NCBI RefSeq assembly: GCF_019578655.1
Contig: NC_063261.1
Span: 868,001-932,000, forward strand
DNA: 64,000 bases
Direction of reading: 5' to 3'
DNA from: Ricinus communis
Lineage: Eukaryota > Streptophyta > Magnoliopsida > Malpighiales > Euphorbiaceae
The stretch's first letter is position 1. Each line of letters starts with the position of its first letter. Positions 46,445 through 57,689 of this stretch are shown one piece after another. The notes under the pieces are model-generated. The model was not told the origin of the DNA and searched no databases. It saw only the letters and a program-made list of their open reading frames with translations. The translations under genes and the position numbers were made by a program.

Positions 46445-47470
46445 TGATGTGCATCATTTTATACATGTTTATATGCCTAATTACTTCAATTTTTGTGCAT
46501 AGTTATCTTGTTTTATGCTAGAATAACCTGTGTTTTGGTTCCTTTCATGTTTTAGGAGATTATCAATGGATATTATCAGTAGTGGAGGGAAATACGCGCA
46601 AATACGAACTAGAATCCATCAAAATTGAGCAAGGGCTAGCATTCCAAGGTTGAGCACGACCTAGTCTCTTGGAGAAGAAGGGTGTACATGCTTTCAAATT
46701 GCTTTTCTGTATTTGTTCCTTACTTTGTGTTGCTTATTAGCATGAGTAGCTAGAATTGTTGAACCCATTAGGGTTCCTATGTTGTTGGATTGCTTTTAAT
46801 GTTTATGAGACTTTGATTATCAATGCTTGTTTCTTCTTGCTTTCATTATTAATGAGAAATCACATTATTCATGAGACGTTGTGAGTTGTGGTGTTTAGAT
46901 TATTTTATGTAATTGAGAAGTTCATTTAGCAATTGGAAATTTGAATAATAAGAATTAGTTAATGCTCAATTAGAGATAAGGATGATTGACTAGCCGGATT
47001 AAGAATTAACAAAGCTTAATAGAGGCAGATTAAAGCTTAATGCTGACTTAATAATTTATCGTTAGGAAGAGATTCCAACTTTAGGTTCTTAGGTTTGGGA
47101 ATTCGGTTATCTCGAGAGGGAGACCGAATTCAGTTAAGAATTCGTCCATGGGTAATCGAAATTGGTAATCAATTTAATCTCTACCTTCACTAAAATCTAA
47201 CTAGTTTAGGTCCCCTTGGGTTTGGCTTTTCCTTTGATTGTTTCACGAAATCCTTCCAGACTGTCTGACATTTAGTTAATCACTTTACTTAGCTTTCATA
47301 TAATCATAGAATAGCAACTTCATCGATTTGTGAAGGTTTGATAACATAAGATGCTACAGTAGTTCTAGGATCACCCTTTCCCGGGAATATGACCTTGATA
47401 CTCGCCATTAGTGCTAGTCTGCATCGATAGGTTCACTGCCTTAGATTATAGCTACAGAAATAGCCTATCA
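46445..47470 (+). repeat. Athila 3' LTR with about 430-bp internal deletion (1026 bp)
   Basis: It has the same ends as the 5' LTR. Near 46660 it passes from GCACGACCTAGTCTC to GGAGAAGAAGGGTGTACATGC, skipping the GC-rich segment with the palindrome present at 40440-40865. The remaining parts are highly similar, implying a fairly recent insertion. Confidence 0.93.
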
Positions 47471-47475
47471 GGAAT

Positions 47476-49240
47476 CAAGAATTAAAATTCAATCATAAAT
47501 GAAATCAAGAGAGAATAAACACTGAGAAAGAAGAAAAAGAGAGAAAGAGTGTTTTAGGAAACTTTTTTCAATAGTTAATATTCGAGACTCCAAGCCACTG
47601 AAGAAAGAGTCGTTTTAGGAAACAAGTCACTTAAGAAAGAGCGTTTTAGGAAACTTTTTTTCAATCAATAGAAGATCTCATAGAGCCAGATCCAGCTCTG
47701 GATTCCTACCCAGTTTTCGACTCAATCGCATCCTCATCACTTAAGACTCGTAGATCCAATATCCACGGTGACAACTTGAGGGTTCCTTCCACCATACATC
47801 CGCATTCATCATAAAAATGGTTCTTTCATTCCTTATTGTTTCTTTTTATGTTATTTGTCTTTAGAAACATGTTTAGGATTTTGATCTTTGATAAATATGA
47901 TTAGATTAGATTTTTTTCATTAATATGAATGCTAGTAGGGTTTTTACTATGATATCAAGAATTTAGGATTTTTTTTAGATCTGATGTTTTGCTAATTAAG
48001 TTTTAGATTTGATTTCAAACATGTTATAGGGTTAATATATAAATCTATTTGTTAATATGATTAAGTAATTGAATATGTTAAAACATTATTCATCTATTTT
48101 GATTGCCTTTTGTTATCTATAAGATTTAGGATTTTGGTGATTTAGGGTTCTGATTAGCTTTTATAACTTTTATTTTGATATTTTTTTATTTATTTTATTT
48201 CATTCTAATTAATTTTTAACATCTCTGCATGTGAAAATCGGCTATGGGGATGTGAGATTGTACTGGCGATTGAAGGAAAATCGAACAGAGCCTGCCTTGA
48301 GACCTCAGAGCCGATTGGGTCAATATAGAGCTAGTTGGCTGTATGTTTAGCTGATCGGCTATACATGAAGAGTCGATCGGCTGTTCAAGCCAAACACCAA
48401 ATTTTGTGTATTTTTTATGTGTTTTGATGTATTCTCGGCCTCTATATAGTTTTAGGTCTTTTCCTTTTTGCAATCGTAGTTGTAGGCGGGTTGTAATAGG
48501 TTTTTCTTTCTGCTATATTTTTTTATTTTATTTATTGCTTATTTTATGTTAACTAAATACATGATTATATGACTGATTGATTAAAATGGGCCATATAGAC
48601 TTATGGCCAAAAGCTTATCCAACATGAATCTAGTAGTCTAATATGCTAATCAATCTTAACTAGGCCTGAAACCTTAAAATCCAAGTAGATTAGCAGGCTT
48701 TGATATAATTAGTTAGAGTTTGAACTTAATTAGGGTTGAGATCATAATGAATGGGCATTCTCATAATAAGTGTCTGTTAGGCTTAAAGGCTGGAATCCAA
48801 AGAACATAACATGTAATAAGGCTAGACTAGATGAGCCTTACACATAATTGGTTAATAAACTATATTAACAACTTAAACATGGGTTAGACTTGAATAAAAT
48901 AGGCTAAACTTAAGTGCATTGTGTGTTGTTTTGGCATACCTATGTATAAATTCCTTGCATTCATAGGAAATACTTTATTAAATAATAAAATTAAAGACTA
49001 ATATATATAAATAAGGAAGTTAGCTTCCGAATCCATCTTTGGACTCTATGATGTAAGCTTCCTTATGGAATCTGAGAAACGCCACTCGTTAGTAAAAGTG
49101 TCCCGGTGATTACTTGGGTGGCGACTCCCATCTCCGCGCTAGTCTCAATAACTAGTTAGTGTGTTCCCGATTAGGTTGAAAATCCTTATAGTGTCATAGT
49201 CGCTAAAGACACATGGGTGCGCACTTGAGACTGCCGCCCA
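47476..49240 (+). repeat. Tat LTR, right piece (5' LTR of the third Tat element)
   Basis: Continuation of 40047-40208 beyond the Athila insertion. It matches 21500-23100 along its length, including CGATCGGCTGT words (48300-48380) and the end block AAAAGTGTCCC...GTGGCGACTCCCATC. The LTR ends GCCGCCCA at 49240, just before the PBS. Small open frames are not genes. Confidence 0.8.
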
Positions 49241-49243
49241 AAG

Positions 49244-49261
49244 TGGCGACTCCACTAGGGA
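49244..49261 (+). other. Primer binding site, tRNA-Arg type
   Basis: TGGCGACTCCACTAGGGA lies three bases after the LTR. Tat/Ogre elements commonly have TGGCGACTCYRCTGGGGA here, complementary to a tRNA-Arg 3' end; one base differs. Confidence 0.85.
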
Positions 49262-49865
49262 TAAAAGAAGCCAATTCCAGTGTATGTTTGTCTTTAATTT
49301 TATTATTCAACAAATTATTCTTGCATCACTACACTTTCACACACTGTACACTTTGGTCCCTATAGCCCCATGGCGTCGGCTAGTGGTTCTTTAGTTTTAC
49401 TTGAGTCTTAGAATTGTGACACTGGCTACCATCACTCACAATTAATGAGCGTATTTCTTTCTTTGCATGGAACCTTGAATGGGGAGACGAGCCAAGGAAG
49501 AATACCTTTTTCTTGTAGGAGCCTTTTATCCTTAAGACTCAGCTCATGGTAATGACTATAGTAATCTCCCCTAGGTACCATGTTGCTTGCTATATGAGAT
49601 GTTCTTCCTTATAAAGCCCAAGTATTAAAAGGCCTTGGCCCAAATGTGGAACTAGGTCCCAAACCTAAAATATACAGGCTTTTATGCTTAACTGAAAACC
49701 ATCACCTTGTTTGTTTTAATCCACTTTGAGAGCTTATTGCATGCACATCGAGCCTACTATTCCTTACTGATAGAAAGCCTAAGCCAAAAATCCTAGAAAA
49801 GAAAGACCCACCACGAACCATGTGCGAAAGTAATAAGGTTGGAAGGATGAATTGGGTACTATTGT
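49262..49865 (+). other. Tat untranslated leader
   Basis: Gene-free leader between PBS and gag. Its reverse complement is conserved at 10130-10520 in the minus-strand Tat, which confirms it as part of the element. Confidence 0.65.
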
Positions 49866-51400
49866 GTGTGTGCTAACCTTTTTTCTTTTATCCTTGTGCA
49901 TAACACGTGCATCATGCATCATATGCATCATACTAACCTTTTCCTTTTTAGCCATATAGACTCTCATGTGGGTCGGAAGAGGCCAGAGAGTGGGAGGTTG
50001 GAAAAAGGGCCCATCTCTCCAAGGATCAAAATTGTGTTAGAGCACTTAGAAGAATCGAGACGCCAAGAAGAGATGGCCAATAAAATAACTAATATACAAG
50101 ACATTGAGATCCTCAAGAATGTTGTAGTAGAACACTTGAGGGGTGTGATTGGGGAGGAACTTCAACAACTCCTGGCTGGGATGGCTACAAACCAAGCCCC
50201 ACCTACTGCTTCGACTACACCAGTTAACCCGCCTATTACTATTGACCCGGCTGTAGTTGTTGCTAAGACTGCTGCTGCCAATAGTGTCGCGGCTAATGCC
50301 AATGCCGAAGACCCAACTAGAAGGGGAGTGCCCTGAAACTTTTAGAATTTCAATGAGTTCATGCTTAACAAGGCTAGGAGGGAGACTGCGCTGTCACCAA
50401 TGAAGCTGTAAGCGATTGAGTGCCCAACTTGACAAGATGCAGGGTATATGCTAAAAATCAAAGGTTTGGATTCAACCTATGATTTTGAAGAGCTGGTATT
50501 AACAGAGGAAGAGAAGCTGCCTGCAGAGTTCAGGATGCCTGAGATGAACAAGTTCAATGGGACTAGTGACCCGAAGGTTCATTTGAAGCAGTACATGACC
50601 ATCATGGGAACTACTTAGCTTAGTAGGACCCAGAATGTTAAGCTATTTGTGTTGTCATTAAAAAGACTTGCAGTCAACTAGTACCACGGTCTGGAGAAAT
50701 CTGCCAAAGCTGAGTGGTGGGATTTGTGCAACTCCTTTGTCAAGCAGTACGACTACAACACTCATTTAGAAGTGTTAATCAGGAATCTAAAATCCACTAG
50801 GCATAAGCAAAATGAGTCCTTCTTTGATTTCCTGACTAGATGGAGGAATTAGGCTAGTCTGATGAAGAACAAGCCCTCTAAAAAGACTAGGGTCATATGG
50901 TGGTCCGAAATGTCTTCCTTGGATGGGTTGAAAGGTCGTAGATAATGAACCGGAAGACCTTCATGGATCTGTATGATGACAGGTTACAGGTCGAGGAAAT
51001 AGAGAATGATAAGAGAAAGGCTGTGAAGACTAGCGGAAGGGCAAACTACCAGGCTGGATGAAGTAGGACCTTGGATGTGAATGTTGTACAACAATCGAGG
51101 AAGTTTTCTAACTTTAAGCAACCTCTCTCTAAGATCTTTGAGAGATTGGTTCAGAATGGCATGCTCCAACCTACCACCCTAAAGAATCCACCGAACCCAA
51201 ATGCACCTAGATATAAGTCCAACACTTACTGCAAATCCCAACAAGCAACTAGCCACCACACTGATAACTGCATCCAGCTGAAGCATGAAATCTAGGACCT
51301 CGTCGATGCGGGAAAGCTTAATGACCCAGACCAGCCTAACACTAGAAGGAACCCCTTACCAAACTAAAACAACACACTACCCTAGAACCAAGTGTCTATA
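49866..51400 (+). pseudogene. Tat gag, third copy
   Basis: The N-terminal open stretch 49866-50336 includes LEHLEESRRQEEMANKI, NVVVEHLRGVIGEELQQLLA and an Ala-rich segment. The capsid domain at 50340-51060 is readable across stops (EFRMPEMNKFNGTSDPKVHL, SAKAEWWDLCNSFVKQYDYN, KQNESFFDFLTRWR). 51071-51295 has the Tat tail (SNFKQPLSKIFERLVQNG, then LQPTTLKNPPNPNAPRY and CKSQQATSHHTDNC, LKHEI). The product would be the structural protein of the particle. At least four stops break it. Confidence 0.85.
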
Positions 51401-53210
51401 ATCAACCCTAACTTCAGTGAAGAGGCAATCATGAACTCTTTCATAGACCTACCCCAAGCTGAGCCACTAGCTGAGGAAAAAGCCCACAAAAAACCTTCAC
51501 CGAGCTAGGGGCACCACAATCCCTCGTGTTCCAACACCTGAAATGGAGCGGGAAGCTTAAGCCCCAATCATAGAAAGATATTCCTAAGCCTCACAATGGT
51601 CAGTATTATGAGTATCACCAGGCTTTTAGGCATGTGACAAACTAGTGCAACCGTCTCAAGCATGAGATCCAGGACTTAATCGACTCTAGAGAATAGGAGA
51701 TTGAATAACTTCCTCGATATGAGTGTGAAGACTTGCTTAGGCAGCCCTCGAGCAAATATGATTTTAGGGTCCGATATTCGAGGCCACCCTCAGCTATTAT
51801 TTGGATCAAGGATATTGTGCCAAGTGATTGGGAACAAATGACGATTAAGCCACTTATGAGACCTGTCTCTTAGAGGTCTAAAAAGAGGAGGAAAAGAAGT
51901 CGATAATAGCTATCGACATTTGGTATAATTCCAGGGATGAGAATGAGGTTCAAAATGTCGAGGCCAAGGACATCTCAGCAAACATCGATTCCAAGACTGA
52001 GCCAGCGGGTAAGGGTAAGGAAGCTGGAGTACAAGAGCTGAAGCAAGAGAAGCAAGCAACTGAAAATGGGGATGTTGTGTTGTTAGAATGATGGAGGAAG
52101 AAGAGAAGAGAGCTGATGTCTCGGAGCTGTTGATGCATTCTTCAAATCACAGAAAGGCCCTAATCCAGGCCTTATCTTCTATAAGTGTCAATACAGCAGC
52201 TACCCCTTAGGAGATGATAAAAAAGGTAAATGACAAGACCACCAAGATGATCACCTTCTCGGATGAGAACCTACTACTTGAGGGAAGAGATCACAACAAG
52301 GCCCTATACATAGCAGTAGAGGTGAAAGGGAAGAGAACCCTATATATGATGGTTGATGATGCGTCAGCTATCAGTATGTGTCATCTCGCATACTCCTTAA
52401 ACTAGGGATGACTGTGAAGGATCTAAAACCATCAAACATGATCATAAGGGCCTATCACGAGACAAAAAGGGATGTAGAAGGGACATTTTCAGCATTAATG
52501 AAGACGGGTCCAATTGAATCTTATGTGGATTTCACTGTCTTGGACATCCCAATAACTTTTGCATTTTTATTGGGAAGGCCATGGTTCCACACCCTAGGAG
52601 GAGTCCATTCTATAGTGCATCAGAATGTGAAATTCTCATGAAGGTTAGATCGTCACTATTCATGCAGAAGATGGTAAGGTCATCTCGACAATCTAGGAGG
52701 ACTACATAGGGTGGATACCCCTACTAGATTCCAAGTGGTTGTTCTCTACGAGGACGACATGGATCCTAAAGTAGCCAGCATGTTCAAGAAGATAAACTTC
52801 ATGCCTAGATTTACGCTGGAAAAGAATCACCAGGGTGTTGCAGAGCTACCAGACTTTAAAGGTCAGAAGACTCGACGAGGTTTGGGCTATTCTAAGGAGG
52901 AAGGCAAGGGCAAGCTAAAGGGCAAGACTCTAAAAGACATATTCGTCAAGGAGTACAAGCCTAACTCTAGGGAGCCCGAACCTGTTTGTGTAGTTGAAAC
53001 TGAGGTATCAGGGTCTGAGATTTTCAAAAACCTGATCGTTGATAGGATGGTCGAACTGAGTATCAAGGAAGTCCATGAGAAGGTCACCACCAAGATGGAA
53101 GAGTTGAATCTGGAAAAGCATGCCACTCAACTGGAAAGAATCAGCCAAGAGGAGTTAGTTGCTCTAATTAAAAAAATATCATTGATGTATTCTATAACGA
53201 TGATGTAATA
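51401..53210 (+). pseudogene. Tat gag-protease spacer, protease and protease-RT linker
   Basis: 51401-52210 is a degenerate spacer with a second YYEYHQAFRHVTN-like block. Protease lies at 52214-52650: KALYIAVEVKGKRTLYMMVD then DASAIS in place of the usual DxGSA, so the active-site glycine is lost. It continues with FTVLDIPITFAFLLGRPWFH. 52711-53208 is the linker (ASMFKKINFMPRFTLEKNHQ, GRGLGY-like RRGLGYSKEEG). A frameshift near 52400 splits protease. Confidence 0.84.
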
Positions 53211-53419
53211 ACGTCCGACATTTATGAGGGTAATGTTTCTTTTCTTTTTAAGATTAATGATATGAATGGCTTTGCTTACTTGTGTGATTTTTTTCCTAAT
53301 GGTAGTATGCATTTTGATAATCATGACATGTGCATGTTTGACATCAATTCTATATAAATTGATTCATTTAATTTAGACACAGATGCAAATCTATAGAATA
53401 TTTTGATAACTCACAATAT

Positions 53420-54483
53420 AAATCCTGAGAGAAGGAGAGAATTTGAAAAAAAATAATCAAGAAAAGAAAATAGGTATTTGCTTGGTCCTACGATGACATG
53501 CCAGGTCTAGATAGGAAAATAGCAGAGCACCATATCCCAACTTATTCACACATCAAGCCAATTAAGCAGAAGAGGAGAAGACTAAGGCCGAAATGGAAAT
53601 AAAAGATACAAGAGGAGGTTGTTGAATAGGTAAAGGCCAATTTCCTCGATGTGGTTGACTACCCTGAATGGTTGCCGAACATTGTTCCAGTCCTAAAGCA
53701 AGATGGTAAGGTTCGAATATGTGTGGACTACCAAGACTTGAACAAAGCATGCCTGAAGGATGACTTTCCTCTTCCTCACATAGACGTGATGGTCGATAGC
53801 GCTGCTTCAAACGCAATGTACTCCTTTACAGATGGGTTATCCAATTACAATCAGATTATGATGGAAGAAGTGAATAAGCTGAAGACGTTGTTCTTCATTG
53901 AGTGGGAGATATACTGTTACAAGGTTATGCCTTTTAGACTAAAGAATGTGGGGGCAACTTATAAGAGAGCAGCCACTACGTTATTTCATGATATGATGCA
54001 CAAGGAGGTGGAGGTGTGTGTTGATGATATGATGGTAAAATCTGAAACAAGAGAAGGGCACTTTCAGGCTCTTGATAAGTTCTTAGGACGAATGGAAAGG
54101 TATAACTTGAGACTCAACCCGAAGAAGAGCATGTTCGGAGTTACATTAGGAAAGCTGTTAGGACATATGTGAGTCAGAGGGGTATTGAGATCGACCTGGA
54201 TAAGGTCAAAACCATTCAAGAGATTTCGACGTTGAAAATGGAAAAAGAAGTCAAGGGTTTCCTAGGACGTCTGCAATATATTAGTAGGTTCATCTCTAAG
54301 CATATGATGGTCTGTGATCCCATGTTCAAACTTTTAAGGAAACATCAGCCCATTATATGGGATGAACATTGTCAGGATTCTTTCAACATAATCAAGGAAT
54401 ATCTTATGAAGCCACCAGTACTCAAGCCACCGAAGGATGGCAAGCCATTCATCTTATACTTAACCTTGGAGAAAGAACTATAA
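53420..54483 (+). pseudogene. Tat reverse transcriptase
   Basis: The RT N-terminus near 53490-53650 is broken by stops (MPGLDRKIAEHHIPTYSHIK). The core at 53651-54172 reads VPVLKQDGKVRICVDYQDLN, KDDFPLPHIDVMVDS, DGLSNYNQIMM, YKVMPFRLKNVGATYKRA and CVDDMMVKS. The catalytic aspartate pair is kept, but the usual YVDD is CVDD and MPFGL is MPFRL. 54169-54483 continues with SQRGIEIDLDKVKTIQEI and VKGFLGRLQYISRFIS in another frame. Loss of the glycine in the MPFGL motif suggests inactivity even without the frameshifts. Confidence 0.92.
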
Positions 54484-55300
54484 GGGCGACGGTAGCACAG
54501 TGCGGGCCTGACGACATGGAGGATGCGTTTTATTACCTTAGCAAGAAGTTGCTGCCTTACAAATCAAAGTACAACCTCATGAAAATGACATGCCTAGCCA
54601 TGATATGGGCTATAAGGAGGTTGAGGCACTACTTCCGGTCTTTTAAGGTGAAAGCAATTTCAGAAGTAGATCCTTTAAAGTACTTATTCAAGACTCCATC
54701 TCTTATAGGAAAGTTGGCTAGATGGTTGGTGCTCCGAACAAAATTCAACATTGCGTACATCATTAAGAAGGTAGTCAAGGGTAGGGCTGTGGTTGAGTTT
54801 CTAGCCCATAACGCGATTGAAGAGGACGATCCTTGGGATCTAGAATTTCCTGATGAGAATCCAGGGGCAATCGAGATCCAAGAATCAAAGATGTACTTCG
54901 ATGGAGCTGTGAATGCAAGAGATGTAGGCTGAAGAGGAGTTCTGATCACTCCAGAAGGAGATGCTGCCAATGGCCAAGAGGTTGGAGTTTAAAATGACTA
55001 ATAATATGGCAAAGTATGAAGCATATTTATTTGGATTAAAGCAGTCGTGGTAGTAGGAGGTAAACATCTAATGGCTTATAGGGATTCAATGTTGGTAATT
55101 TAATAAGCCCTTGAGGAATGGGAAGTAAAAGAAGAGAGGTTGAAGCTGTGTGTCAATTATCGTAAGACTTCAGTGTGGAATTTCTCCAAGTGTTCCTTTA
55201 TACACTTGTCTTGGGAGGAGAATGAGATATCGAATGTACTAGTTACTCTGTCATCTATATGGGTTAATCCCTCATAGCTGTCAATGAAACCTTTTGTGAT
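54484..55300 (+). pseudogene. Tat RNase H and second (archaeal-type) RNase H
   Basis: 54484-54870 holds the RT-linked RNase H: EDAFYYLSKKLLPYKSKYNL, LAMIWAIRRLRHYFRSF and the RNase H end. The normal residues LYLAVSEHAVSAVL are degraded at the 54470 frameshift. From 54880 a second RNase H domain starts (KMYFDGAVNARDVG, GVLITPEGD) and continues, with stops, to about 55270. Possession of this additional RNase H is a hallmark of the Tat clade. Both would remove RNA from RNA-DNA hybrids; neither frame is intact. Confidence 0.82.
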
Positions 55301-56096
55301 TGTGAAGTTAGGTGCACCTTGTTATCAAGGGAATCAAGTTATGCAAGTTCAGATGGGACCAAAAAAGAAGCTATGTTTCTACAATCTGAAGAAGTTTATA
55401 GAAGACATGGAGTATCCAGAACAAACGACAGCCAAGGAAAGGTATGCACTACGAGTATAAGCCAGGAATTACATCAGCCACAAGGGAGTCCTATGTAGAA
55501 GAATGATGTCGGGTATATAGCTCTGGTGTTTAACTAAAGTATAAGCTCCAGTACTGATGGAGAAAATACACAAAGGAGTATATGGGCCTCATATAAGCGG
55601 AATTGTGTTAACTAGGAAGATCATGCGACAAGGCTATTACTGGTTGACGATGGAGAAGGATTGTATAGCATCAATAAAAAAATGCCGAGAGTGCCAGTTA
55701 TACAATGATCTGAGTCATGTGCCTCCAACCGAGCTGCATAACTTGACGTCTCCTTAGCCTTATGCAACTTGGGGTACCGGCATTATTGGAGAAATAAAGC
55801 CTCCTCCGAATGGCCATAAGTTCATAGTCATAGCCGTCGACTACTTTTCAAAATGGGTCGAAGCTGAGTCGTTCACCATCTTAGGGGCAAGACAGATGGC
55901 CAGATTCATAAAAAGGAACCTGATCTGCAGATATGAAGTTCCACATCATGTTGTGATAGATACGAGGTGCAATTCATGGGTGAGATAGTAGACTTGCTAG
56001 TGAAATATAAGATCAAGTATCACAATTCTTTTCCGTATAGACCTTGGTAGAGGCAGCCAGCAAGAATCTAAAGAAGATACTTACAAAGATGGTACG
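55301..56096 (+). pseudogene. Tat integrase, truncated by a Sirevirus-like LTR
   Basis: The zinc-binding part lies at 55557-55757: MEKIHKGVYGPHISGIVL, MRQGYYWLTMEKDC and IKKCRECQLYND, with H, H, C, C present. The core begins near 55760. The first catalytic aspartate (WGIDIIG in relatives) is glycine here, in WGTGIIGEI (codon 55779-55781). KFIVIAVDYFSKWVEAESF and FIKRNLICRYEVPHHVV follow. The sequence stops in the core at 56096 (SKNLKKILTKMV), where an LTR begins. The C-terminal part and the element's 3' end are not in the window. Confidence 0.87.
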
Positions 56097-57245
56097 TGTT
56101 GTTCCTTGGAACCAAGAAGGGGAATTGAATTGGTGACCTCAAATTGTGGAACTGAGTAGTTTTTGGTAAAACACAAGGATTAAGAATGATTTGAAGAGAG
56201 TAAGGATTAGAGAAGTTGGCACAAAGGTTTATAGTGGTTCGGGAACAACCTTCCCTACATCCACTACTCAAGATCACACTTAAGTATTCCACTATAATCT
56301 TTAAGATTACAACCTTTGGGTTTTATAGGTTCACCCAACAATTTGGTGTTTTCAAGGTTAACATTAAACCTCTTCCCTTAGTGAACCAATCTCTCACTAA
56401 ATCCCTTAACCCTTGAGTATTAATGGTTACTCAACAACCAATTCTTTGTGTTGTTAATACCTAGGCTCACACAACAACCCTTTAGAGTTTTAGTTGAACA
56501 ATGAGATTTAACTTAATACACTTTACAAAGAAAGAAAATGAGTGAACAAAATTGAGAAATGAATTTGCAAGAGTTTTAGTTACCTAAATCACACACTTAC
56601 TTATTGAATCTTTATAAGGGGTATTTATACTTATAGCAACCTCTAAAAGACATTACAATGGGTCAAAAGCTCATTAATTGCAAGACTGATGACTTGGCAA
56701 AAAATCATCTAAAGTCCTAAAAAGCGCCCTCGCGCTTTCTAAAAAGAGATATTGGGGCTTTAACAGCACCAGGCATGTGGCTCTAATGGGATGGCTACTA
56801 TCTTGATGATTACTGACATCCCATTAATTGCGAAAACCACCCCGCGCTACAATAGCGCCCTCGCGCCTGCCTTGTCCATGCTCAATAGCGCCCTCGCGCT
56901 TCTCATCGCTCTATCGTTTGCTATTTTTAGTCTCAAGCTCCAATATGAAGCACCCCCGCGCTTATGAAGTGCCCTCACGCTTCTTAAAGCTTTGACAATT
57001 TGACTTCTTGGTGTTGCATTGTAATTGGCAGGATGTCAGATGGACTTTTCAATGTCTTCTATAATTTTTGGTCATATGAAAAGAGCCCCTGCACTTTTGG
57101 AATGTTTTTACAACACTTCCTTAAAAGCTTAAGAATGCTTATATTTGGATAGGTTCCCTTAATGCTCTATCATATAAACTACAAGGTTAGTAATATTCAA
57201 TTTGGATGTTAATATCAAAACAGAGATCAATTGTCCTTTAGGTCA
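56097..57245 (-). repeat. Sirevirus-like Ty1/copia LTR (1149 bp)
   Basis: It runs TGTTGTTCCTTGG ... TTTAGGTCA in plus orientation, followed by ATAATCTCCCCCTTTTTG. On the minus strand that flank is CAAAAAGGGGGAGATTAT, the polypurine tract typical of Sireviruses, so this is the 3' LTR of a minus-strand element. It contains four GCGCCCTCGCGC-type motifs (56724, 56855, 56888, 56969). The chance frame at 56216 is not a gene. Confidence 0.8.
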
Positions 57246-57689
57246 ATAATCTCCCCCTTTTTGATTTTTACAACTAAAATGATTAGAGATACAAAATTGA
57301 TCATGTATAAGTACAATTGAATCGTTAATAGCTAACATTCAAGAATTAAAGGAATAATTTACTTTATAGATATACTAATTCACTTGATAGATTTACTCAT
57401 TCACTTGATAGATTTACTAATTCACTTGATAGATTTACGCGTTCACTTTATAGATTTACTCCTCCTCAATATTTTTGTTTTCTCCCTCTTAGTTTTTGCA
57501 ACCAAGTCAATCTATGCATACTTCTTCCATCTTTATTCTTAGTAATCAAATTATGCATACTACTCCCCCATACTTTCTATAAATCAATTTAAGCATACTT
57601 ATCCCCTTTTGTCAAAATTAAAAAGCAAGACAAAGAAATTAAATGGCAAAGAAGTATAACCCAAAAAAGCACTTGTATTAATGAAAACA
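57246..57689 (-). other. Sirevirus-like 3' untranslated stretch with polypurine tract and tandem repeat
   Basis: The polypurine tract is at 57246-57262 (minus AAAAAGGGGGAGATTAT). A tandem repeat of 21 bp (TCACTTGATAGATTTACTAAT type), nearly five units, spans about 57360-57465. The rest is AT-rich and gene-free up to the Tekay LTR junction. The element's pol is not present next to it. Confidence 0.68.

Larger units (their letters stand above)
40209..47470 (+). mobile_element. Complete non-autonomous Athila element (gag-protease only)
   Basis: Both LTRs start TGATGTGCATCATTTTATAC and end CCTATCA. The target duplication is GGAAT (40204-40208 and 47471-47475). It contains an Asp-tRNA-type PBS, Athila gag and protease, then a polypurine zone. 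RT, RNase H and integrase are absent: the sequence passes from the protease-RT spacer (to about 44500) straight into the post-pol region at about 44570. At 7262 bp it is much shorter than full Athila elements. It would need proteins from a relative to move. Gag is interrupted by stops. Confidence 0.93.
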
